From positions 1-8,736 of the forward strand of contig CAVJHW010000110.1 in NCBI GenBank assembly GCA_963649395.1: DNA of 8,736 nucleotides, in the 5' to 3' direction. Both the position numbers and the translations under genes were made by a program. The notes below the pieces were generated by a model. The model was not told where the DNA came from. It saw only the letters and a program-made list of their open reading frames with translations, and did no database searches. Each line of letters begins with the position of its first letter. Positions within the stretch are counted from its first letter, which is position 1. Shown here one piece after another: positions 1 to 4,576 of the stretch. The DNA is from Scatomonas sp963649395 (GTDB taxonomy: Bacteria; Bacillota; Clostridia; Lachnospirales; Lachnospiraceae).

Positions 1-15
1 TTCCCCCACCGACAT

Positions 16-50
16 GCGAGCATGTCGTGGGCTCAGGCTTTTGACACTGT
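16..50 (+). repeat. Left arm of a 35-bp inverted repeat
   Basis: This stretch is the reverse complement of 406-440 with 33 of 35 positions matching by eye. The two arms enclose the tRNA-Ser gene and two terminators. The left arm partly overlaps a strong hairpin, with CGACATGC at 10-17 pairing with GCATGTCG at 20-27 and flanking CCCA/TGGG pairs around one bulged base. The repeat also contains a TTGACA box at 41-46. It may be a dispersed intergenic repeat or the terminal repeat of a small element; no transposase or clear target duplication is visible. Confidence 0.75.
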
Positions 51-76
51 AACCCAAAATAAAATAGACTAATCTA

Positions 77-105
77 TTGACAAATAAGAGGGATTTTCGT
101 ATAAT
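77..105 (+). promoter_or_regulatory. Consensus sigma-A promoter for tRNA-Ser
   Basis: A perfect -35 box TTGACA (77-82) is followed by a 17-base spacer and a perfect -10 box TATAAT (100-105). Transcription should start near 112, about 34 bases before the mature tRNA. A full consensus promoter fits a highly expressed stable RNA. Confidence 0.9.
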
Positions 106-145
106 AGAGAGCGTGTCGGAAATAATTTTTAACATTTAGGCATTT

Positions 146-233
146 GGAGAAGTACTCAAGTGGCTGAAGAGGCGCCCCTGCTAAGGGTGTAGGTCGTTTG
201 CGCGGCGCGAGGGTTCAAATCCCTCCTTCTCCG
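146..233 (+). tRNA. tRNA-Ser(GCU)
   Basis: The acceptor stem is GGAGAAG (146-152) paired with CTTCTCC (226-232), with discriminator base G233. The anticodon GCT lies at 180-182 in the loop CTGCTAA, so it reads the serine codons AGC and AGU. A long variable arm lies between the anticodon and T arms, as expected for a class II serine tRNA, and the T loop reads GGTTCAAAT. The length is 88 bases without CCA, so the 3' CCA must be added after transcription. A promoter lies directly upstream and a terminator 7 bases downstream, so the gene is an independent transcription unit. Confidence 0.96.
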
Positions 234-239
234 TTTCAG

Positions 240-266
240 CTCCCGTTACAGAGACGGGAGTTTTTT
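240..266 (+). terminator. Intrinsic terminator of tRNA-Ser
   Basis: CTCCCGT (240-246) pairs with ACGGGAG (254-260) around a 7-base loop and is followed by six T (261-266). It is placed immediately after the mature tRNA. Confidence 0.93.
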
Positions 267-300
267 ATTCATAGAGAATATAGGGTGTGCCCGGATGATA

Positions 301-355
301 GCATTCGGAAAACTGCCGAAGCGATGTATGAGAATACATTTGCTTCGGCTTTTTT
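301..355 (+). terminator. Second terminator with a competing hairpin
   Basis: GCCGAAGC (315-322) pairs with GCTTCGGC (342-349). An inner stem ATGTAT/ATACAT (324-329 with 334-339) extends it, and six T follow (350-355). The terminator's 5' arm can instead pair upstream: GCATTCGG (301-308) with CCGAAGC (316-322), one base bulged. This is the layout of an attenuator, but no promoter or ligand-binding leader is evident between the tRNA terminator and this hairpin. It could simply be a back-up terminator. It lies 108 bases before the pabA start. Confidence 0.8.
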
Positions 356-405
356 ATTGGCGGCAGCTGCGGGACCACCTTAGAGAAGAGCAGCTGATGT
401 AGGTG

Positions 406-440
406 ACAGGGTCAAAAGCCTGAGCCCACGACATGCTGGC
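406..440 (-). repeat. Right arm of the 35-bp inverted repeat
   Basis: Inverted copy of 16-50 with two mismatches. It ends 9 bases before the pabA ribosome binding site, and its ATG at 433 is in frame with pabA but belongs to the repeat. The internal palindrome of the left arm is not kept here. The gap between 356 and 405 holds only a modest stem, CAGCTGC (364-370) with GCAGCTG (390-396); I see no convincing promoter for the pab operon. Confidence 0.75.
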
Positions 441-448
441 ATATTTAT

Positions 449-455
449 GGGAGGT
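449..455 (+). promoter_or_regulatory. Ribosome binding site that sets the pabA start
   Basis: GGGAGGT lies 7 bases before ATG 463. The upstream in-frame ATG at 433 lies inside the repeat arm and has no such site, so 463 is preferred. Confidence 0.85.
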
Positions 456-462
456 TACGGAT

Positions 463-1092
463 ATGTTTTTGATGATTGATAACTATGATTCCTTCGTCTA
501 TAACCTGGCTTCGTATTTTGTAGAATGTGGAAAAGAGGTTCAGGTGGTACGAAATGACCGAATTACCAGGGAAGAATTGAAAAAATACCGACATTCCTGC
601 CGAGAGGAGGGATTGGAAGGTTTGATTATTTCCCCGGGACCGGGCAGACCGGAGGAGGGGGGTATCTCTCAGACTGCTTTGGAGGAGCTGGAGGGATCCG
701 TGCCGATTCTTGGTGTCTGCCTGGGACAGCAGATCATTGGCCAATATCACGGAGCCAGGGTCAGAAGGGGAAGGAAGGCCATGCATGGCAAGGTCACGAA
801 AATGTATAATCAGGGAAGGGGATTATTTCACCAGCTTCCCAAGACTTACCAGGTAACCAGATATCATTCTCTGGTGGTGGAAAGGGAGGACTTTCCCTCA
901 AAGCTGCGCCTGGATGCTCTGGCTGAGGATGGAGCTGTTATGGCTATCAGTCATAGAAAGCTTCCGGTCTATGGGGTGCAATTTCATCCGGAAGCGGTGC
1001 TGACCCAGTATGGTCATGAATTAATACAAAACTTTATCAACATCAGTCAGGAATGGAGAGAAGGCACATGGGAAGAAAAATATGCAGATTAG
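463..1092 (+). CDS. pabA: 4-amino-4-deoxychorismate synthase, glutaminase subunit (PabA)
   Basis: This 209-residue class I glutamine amidotransferase releases ammonia from glutamine for the PabB subunit in the cytoplasm. It starts with MFLMIDNYDSFVYNL, the usual opening of the PabA/TrpG family. The oxyanion segment SPGPGRPEEGG is at about 58-67. The nucleophile is Cys86 in GVCLGQQ, and His175 and Glu177 in QFHPEA complete the triad. MHGK (107-110) and RYHSL (133-137) are also family motifs. The family usually has GHQ after the nucleophile; here it is GQQ. Sequence alone does not separate PabA from TrpG, which can be one shared protein in Firmicutes. The assignment rests on the adjoining pabB and pabC, and it could still serve anthranilate synthase too. 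The 3' end overlaps pabB by 25 bases, which suggests coupled translation. Confidence 0.93.
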   Translation: MFLMIDNYDSFVYNLASYFVECGKEVQVVRNDRITREELKKYRHSCREEGLEGLIISPGPGRPEEGGISQTALEELEGSVPILGVCLGQQIIGQYHGARVRRGRKAMHGKVTKMYNQGRGLFHQLPKTYQVTRYHSLVVEREDFPSKLRLDALAEDGAVMAISHRKLPVYGVQFHPEAVLTQYGHELIQNFINISQEWREGTWEEKYAD

Positions 1093-2441
1093 ACCACGAT
1101 TGCCCCCTGGCAAGCATTCACAAAATAGTAGGAAGCAAGGAAGAAAGCTCTGCCTTTTTGGATTCCTCCTTGCATAATAAATACGGCCGATATTCTATCC
1201 TGGGCTGTCATCCTTATCTGCGTTTGGAAGAGACAGCCGGTCTTCTGAAGGTAAATGGAAGAGACCAGGACGGTGATCTCTTGCAATATTTGAGGGCATA
1301 TCTGAAGGAGGAATACGAGGAGAATCCTACAGACCTTCCCATGGTAGGAGGGGCTATCGGCTACCTGTCCTACGATTATGGAAGAAAATTCGAGAATCTG
1401 CCGTCTCGTCATCCAAAAGAGCTCAAAATGCCGGATGCTCTTTTTCAATTTTATGATCTCTATCTCATCGAAGATTTGGAGAAAAGAGAAATATGGATTT
1501 CTACCGGAGAGAAGCTACATCAGCTGCAGGACTATCTGGGGGAGGTGGAACAACTTCTATCATCCCTGCCAGTTTCCCCGGGAAGCTCCCATGCAGCCCA
1601 GCCCCCTCTTCTGATCTCTTCGGACTTCACCGAGAAGGATTACAAGAGGGCGATAGAAGAAATGGTAGAATACATTCGGGCAGGGGATATCTATATAGCC
1701 AATATGACCAGGCAGATTCAGGTCAAAAGCAAGAGGGATCCCCTGGAGGTCTTCCAATACCTGCGCACCCACAATCCGTCTCCCTTTGGAGCTTATCTCA
1801 AGGAAAAGGAGTACCAGATTATCAGCGCCTCCCCGGAACGCTTTCTGCAGGTTCGGCAGGGACTTGTAGAGACTCGTCCTATCAAGGGAACCAGGAGAAG
1901 GGGAGAGACAGAAGAAGAGGACCAGCTGCTGCGAAGGGAGTTGGAGGATTCCCAGAAGGATAGAAGTGAGCTATTGATGATTGTCGATCTGGAAAGAAAT
2001 GACCTGAATCGGGTATGCCGACCCGGCAGCGTGGTGACAAAAGAATTATTTGTAACGGAGGCCTATGCTACGGTATTTCATCTGGTATCTACCATAGAAG
2101 GACATCTGAGGGAGGAAAAAGGGATTACAGACCTTCTGCAGGCAGCATTTCCGGGAGGTTCTATCACCGGGGCGCCTAAAATTCGGGCTATGGAGATAAT
2201 CGACCAGCTGGAGCATAGCAGCAGGGGTCTGTATACCGGATCCATCGGTTATATTTCTCTGGACGGGGACTGCGATCTGAATATTGTAATTCGAACTGCT
2301 ATTTATCAGGAGGGAACCTACCACATAGGAGCCGGTGGAGGAATTACCGTGGAATCCCAGCCGGATTTTGAATATGAGGAGACCAGACAAAAGGCCAAAG
2401 CAGTGATCGAGGCCATCGCAGGAGGAAAAAGCAGTGAATAG
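1068..2441 (+). CDS. pabB: 4-amino-4-deoxychorismate synthase, chorismate-aminating subunit (PabB)
   Basis: This protein of about 457 residues converts chorismate plus ammonia to 4-amino-4-deoxychorismate. An N-terminal anthranilate-synthase-I-type domain (about 10-150) is followed by the chorismate-binding domain (about 185-450). The motif PIKGT at 271-275 has Lys273, typical of PabB; anthranilate synthase TrpE normally has Ala at that place, so PabB is favoured. Other family motifs are ASPERFL (254-260), DLERNDLNRVC (307-317), FPGGSITGAPK (361-371), TGSIGY (390-395) and the GAGGGITVES segment (421-430). ATG 1068 is chosen because GGAGAGAAGG (1055-1064) precedes it at useful spacing; ATG 1053 would add five residues with a poorly placed site. 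The gene overlaps pabA at its start and pabC by 8 bases at its end. Confidence 0.95.
   Translation: MGRKICRLDHDCPLASIHKIVGSKEESSAFLDSSLHNKYGRYSILGCHPYLRLEETAGLLKVNGRDQDGDLLQYLRAYLKEEYEENPTDLPMVGGAIGYLSYDYGRKFENLPSRHPKELKMPDALFQFYDLYLIEDLEKREIWISTGEKLHQLQDYLGEVEQLLSSLPVSPGSSHAAQPPLLISSDFTEKDYKRAIEEMVEYIRAGDIYIANMTRQIQVKSKRDPLEVFQYLRTHNPSPFGAYLKEKEYQIISASPERFLQVRQGLVETRPIKGTRRRGETEEEDQLLRRELEDSQKDRSELLMIVDLERNDLNRVCRPGSVVTKELFVTEAYATVFHLVSTIEGHLREEKGITDLLQAAFPGGSITGAPKIRAMEIIDQLEHSSRGLYTGSIGYISLDGDCDLNIVIRTAIYQEGTYHIGAGGGITVESQPDFEYEETRQKAKAVIEAIAGGKSSE
2420..2425 (+). promoter_or_regulatory. Ribosome binding site that sets the GTG start of pabC
   Basis: A full AGGAGG lies inside the end of pabB, 8 bases before GTG 2434. 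It supports a GTG start and an 8-base overlap of pabB and pabC. Confidence 0.88.
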
Positions 2442-3123
2442 GAGAATAGAGGCAGACGATGGCTATTGGTTTGGCATGGGGGTCTTTGAAACCATCTGGG
2501 TTTGGAGGGGTCAGGCCGTATTATTGGAGGAACATCTAAGGCGTATGGCCGGTGCCATTCAGGAATTGCATATTGTTTCCATAGGAGATGCTAAGACCTG
2601 GATGGAGGACAGAAAAAAGGAAATTAGGGATTACCTCAGAGACCATTATGTGGAAAATGGAGCCTTGAAGCTGACAATTTCAGAAAAAAACCAAATTCTG
2701 ACCCTGCGGGAAAATACCTATCAGAAGGATCAATATCGAAAAGGGTTCACCGTCTGCTATGCGCAGATCCGACGAAATGAGAACTCACCCTTCACCTATC
2801 ATAAGACCTTGAATAACGGAGATAATCTCCTGGCGCGGCGTTTGGCCCGCCAAGCCGGTTATGAGGAAGCCATCTTCCTCAACAGCAAGGGTCAGATTAC
2901 AGAAGGGACTCTCAGCAATATTTTCTTTGTCAAGGACGAAGAGATCATTACTCCCCCCATCTCCTGCGGTCTCTTGAATGGAATTGTTCGACAGAAAATC
3001 ATCCAAACTCTGCCGGTGACGGAGAGAGTCATATACCCCGAGGAGGCAGATCAATGCCAGAAAATTTTTCTGACCAATTCCTTGATGGGAATCATGCCGG
3101 TTTGTAAAAAAATCATAAGATAA
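2434..3123 (+). CDS. pabC: Aminodeoxychorismate lyase (PabC), fold-type IV PLP enzyme
   Basis: This 229-residue class IV aminotransferase-fold enzyme splits 4-amino-4-deoxychorismate into 4-aminobenzoate and pyruvate, finishing the pathway started by its two neighbours. The N-terminal pattern GYWFGMGVFET (10-20) followed by LEEHLRRM (31-38) is typical of the family. The predicted PLP lysine is Lys124 in YHKTLNNGDN. Glu157 in GQITEGTLSNIFF is in the usual cofactor-binding segment, and LTNSLMGIMPV (213-223) closes the domain. It starts at GTG, supported by a strong ribosome binding site. At 229 residues it is somewhat short for the family and ends soon after the last motif. By sequence alone a D-amino-acid or branched-chain aminotransferase is possible, but the operon context makes PabC much more likely. 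No clear terminator follows; an 8-bp stem (3150-3157 with 3175-3182) lacks a T run. Confidence 0.92.
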   Translation: MNRRIEADDGYWFGMGVFETIWVWRGQAVLLEEHLRRMAGAIQELHIVSIGDAKTWMEDRKKEIRDYLRDHYVENGALKLTISEKNQILTLRENTYQKDQYRKGFTVCYAQIRRNENSPFTYHKTLNNGDNLLARRLARQAGYEEAIFLNSKGQITEGTLSNIFFVKDEEIITPPISCGLLNGIVRQKIIQTLPVTERVIYPEEADQCQKIFLTNSLMGIMPVCKKIIR

Positions 3124-3203
3124 ATGCGAAATCCTAATACATTTCTATTACATTGAACCAGTGGTAATATAAAATTCAATGTGCAAAGAGAAAAAAATAA
3201 CTC

Positions 3204-3232
3204 TTGAAAAAATGACTTCTATGTGGTATAAA
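3204..3232 (+). promoter_or_regulatory. Promoter of the cobalamin-riboswitch transcript
   Basis: The -35 box TTGAAA (3204-3209) is followed by a 17-base spacer and the -10 box TATAAA (3227-3232), with an extended -10 TG at 3224-3225. Transcription should begin near 3239, about 80 bases before the aptamer. Confidence 0.8.
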
Positions 3233-3253
3233 AAAACATAAAAATGGGTGTTG

Positions 3254-3297
3254 CAAAAGTGGATATCCGCTTTTGTGTTCTCAAGTCTGAGAACACA
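3254..3297 (+). other. Two tandem hairpins in the leader upstream of the aptamer
   Basis: The first hairpin is CAAAAGTGG (3254-3262) with CCGCTTTTG (3267-3275), loop ATAT and one G-T pair. The second is a perfect 10-bp stem, TGTGTTCTCA (3274-3283) with TGAGAACACA (3288-3297), loop AGTC. They share bases 3274-3275, so they abut or compete. Neither has a T run, so they are not terminators. They could be RNA structure near the 5' end or a DNA operator; the role is unknown. Confidence 0.6.
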
Positions 3298-3319
3298 ATG
3301 AATCATGGAATACAATTTG

Positions 3320-3516
3320 ATTATACAAAGGCAACGTGTTGTAACGACCAGTTGGCCAGGCACGAAGCTTAACAAGGGAACGGGGTGTAAATCCCCACAT
3401 GGAATCGATGCTGTGAGCGTTAGAATCATATCCGTTGGCGAAAGCCAGTCATTGGGAAACTGAGAAGGCAGGATATGATTTGTTTGACACGTGAGTCAGA
3501 AGACCTATTGTATAAT
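3320..3516 (+). promoter_or_regulatory. Cobalamin (B12) riboswitch aptamer
   Basis: The segment carries the conserved blocks of the cobalamin riboswitch in order: AGGGAA (3375-3380), GGTGTAAATCC (3384-3394) in a GGGG/CCCC stem, CTGTGA (3411-3416), GCCAGTCA (3444-3451), GGGAA and GAGAAGGC (3454-3469), and GAGTCAGAAGACC (3493-3505). Pairing supports the fold: P1 is ATTATACAA (3320-3328) with TTGTATAAT (3508-3516), an inner stem is ACGTGT (3334-3339) with ACACGT (3487-3492), and a long arm is AATCATATCC (3424-3433) with GGATATGATT (3471-3480). Such aptamers bind adenosyl- or other cobalamins and usually lower expression when B12 is plentiful. Which cobalamin form is bound cannot be read safely here. 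The next genes are the DUF4430-like and dockerin proteins. Confidence 0.93.
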
Positions 3517-3531
3517 TGCAATGTTTTTGAG

Positions 3532-3586
3532 AACGGTTACGAAGACATTGTCCTTTTAGGGCAAGGTGTCTTTGTAACCGTTTTTT
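3532..3586 (+). terminator. Terminator forming the riboswitch expression platform
   Basis: AACGGTTAC (3532-3540) pairs with GTAACCGTT (3574-3582). Inner pairs AAGACA/TGTCTT and TTGTCC/GGGCAA lengthen the stem to about 20 bp, and T 3581-3586 form the tail. It starts 15 bases after the aptamer's P1, so premature termination is the likely mode of control. I did not find a clear antiterminator; CCGTT at 3432-3436 could pair with the terminator arm AACGG, but this is weak. Confidence 0.9.
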
Positions 3587-3593
3587 AATTTAG

Positions 3594-3803
3594 AATGAGG
3601 CAAAGCTGCCACTGCCGAAGGAAATTCAGAAACCGAGACGGGAACAGAAATTGGCGTTCCTGGCGTAAAAAAATGGGTGTCAACCGGAATAAGACCCGGA
3701 GGCATATAAAAAACTGAATAGTCACATCGGTGAAGAATACCGGTTTGGAGAAGTATGCGATGATATGAGCATGCCAAGAATCGAAAAACCCGCTTACCCC
3801 TGA
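3594..3803 (+). pseudogene. Possible decayed coding fragment in the leader
   Basis: Between the riboswitch terminator and the next gene, one frame reads like protein for about 70 codons but is broken by TAA at 3666 and 3690. It opens with EAKLPLPKEIQKPRREQK and ends with GEEYRFGEVCDD then MSMPRIEKPAYP before TGA 3801. There is no start codon or ribosome binding site, and I do not recognise the family. A second frame (about 3597-3706) also looks protein-like, with GTEIGVPGVKKWVSTGI. Alternatives are chance open frames or a structured leader: AACCGG (3682-3687 region) can pair with CCGGTT (3740-3745), and CCGCT (3790-3794) with AGCGG (3803-3807). The evidence is weak. Confidence 0.28.
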
Positions 3804-3862
3804 GCGGAGGAATGAGACACTGGAATGTGGCGAACAATATTTCATAAAGGAGAGATACCCAA

Positions 3863-4474
3863 ATGAAGAACATGAGAAAAGTCTTATCTCTGGTTCTCGC
3901 TCTAGTGATGATTCTGTCCCTGAGCGTGACCGCATCCGCAACAGAAACAACGCCCAGAGTCGATGTTGCAATCAAGACCAGTTCGGGCGCTGTGACCGAA
4001 TCATTTTCCATTCCCGCCAATGCAGGTGATAGTCTGTATGCTGTTGTCGACGATTATGATGGTACTGCTGATTGGGAGACCGTCAGTGACTATTATAACC
4101 CCAGCCAAACACATGAAGCTCTGACTGAGTTTGAGGGAAAGAGCTCCACTCCGTTGGATACCACTGAGGGTTCCGCCGACCTGGCAGCGGTAAAAACCGC
4201 TCTGAGCGCACAGGGATATAGCGACGAAGTCATTAATGCCATTGCTTGGAGGACTGGCACAAATGCCGGTTACGGCTTGATTAGCTCTACTACCAGCGGT
4301 ACTACGACGACCTATACCTATGTCTATGCGGGTTATGACTGGACTTACAGCAGTGACCTGAATGGTGAAATCTGGACATATATGTGCTGCTACAATTTGA
4401 GCGCAGGAGAAGTTGTCAGCCTGACTTATGGCTTCAACGTTTCCGTCTTTAACAGCACGAATCTCATCCCCTGA
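3863..4474 (+). CDS. Secreted DUF4430-like protein, probable cobalamin-binding
   Basis: This 203-residue exported protein has a signal peptide (MKNMRKVLSLVLALVMILSL, then cleavage likely after ASA at 24-26). The mature part starts with a beta strand region and PANAGDSLYAVVDDY (51-65). A middle helical stretch (about 104-128) leads to GYGLISSTTSG (136-146), GYDWTYSSDLNG (157-168), WTYMCCYNLSAGEVV (171-185) and LTYGF (187-191). This C-terminal pattern resembles DUF4430, a family related to the beta domain of transcobalamin and intrinsic factor. Corrinoid binding is an inference, strengthened by the cobalamin riboswitch upstream. No sortase motif, lipobox or membrane anchor is present, so it should be released or held by partners. 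An adjacent Cys pair (175-176) is unusual. The ribosome binding site AAAGGAGAG (3846-3854) supports ATG 3863. There is no frameshift or truncation. Confidence 0.8.
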   Translation: MKNMRKVLSLVLALVMILSLSVTASATETTPRVDVAIKTSSGAVTESFSIPANAGDSLYAVVDDYDGTADWETVSDYYNPSQTHEALTEFEGKSSTPLDTTEGSADLAAVKTALSAQGYSDEVINAIAWRTGTNAGYGLISSTTSGTTTTYTYVYAGYDWTYSSDLNGEIWTYMCCYNLSAGEVVSLTYGFNVSVFNSTNLIP

Positions 4475-4505
4475 TATATTCGTAGTTTAGTAGTTTAATT
4501 GTGAC

Positions 4506-4547
4506 GCAGCGCCGTTGTGGGGATTCCTCCAACGGAGTTGCTTTTTT
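4506..4547 (+). terminator. Intercistronic terminator between the two secreted-protein genes
   Basis: GCAGCGCCGTTG (4506-4517) pairs with CAACGGAGTTGC (4530-4541), with one mismatch and one G-T pair, followed by six T (4542-4547). It sits only 30 bases before the next start codon. I see no convincing promoter between it and that gene, so the downstream gene probably depends on read-through, which would make it less abundant than the DUF4430-like protein. Confidence 0.85.
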
Positions 4548-4576
4548 ATGAGCAAGCGGAAATGAGGTAGCATAGC

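Noticed and set aside
356..385. T-box-like motif on the minus strand (resembling AGGTGGTCCCGC)
   Set aside because: The match to the T-box core is imperfect, the specifier stem is not visible, and no minus-strand gene follows it.
433..462. Upstream in-frame ATG start for pabA
   Set aside because: It lies in the inverted-repeat arm, lacks a ribosome binding site, and would add ten residues before the conserved family N terminus.
1053..1067. Earlier ATG start for pabB
   Set aside because: The possible Shine-Dalgarno bases touch the codon; ATG 1068 has a properly spaced purine-rich site.
1068..2441. Anthranilate synthase TrpE
   Set aside because: The PIKGT motif with Lys273 and the pabC neighbour fit PabB; TrpE usually has Ala there, and no other trp gene is present.
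3150..3182. Terminator after pabC
   Set aside because: An 8-bp stem exists, but it has a 17-base loop and is followed by an A-rich stretch, not a T run.
3674..3790. Second, tandem cobalamin riboswitch
   Set aside because: Some short strings resemble aptamer blocks (for example GTCAC and GGAGAAG), but the required AGGGAA and GGTG-to-TCC core and the closing P1 are not found in order.
3556..4020. Two long minus-strand open frames of 128 and 154 codons
   Set aside because: They are antisense to the secreted protein's signal-peptide region and the leader, and show no plausible domain or ribosome binding site.
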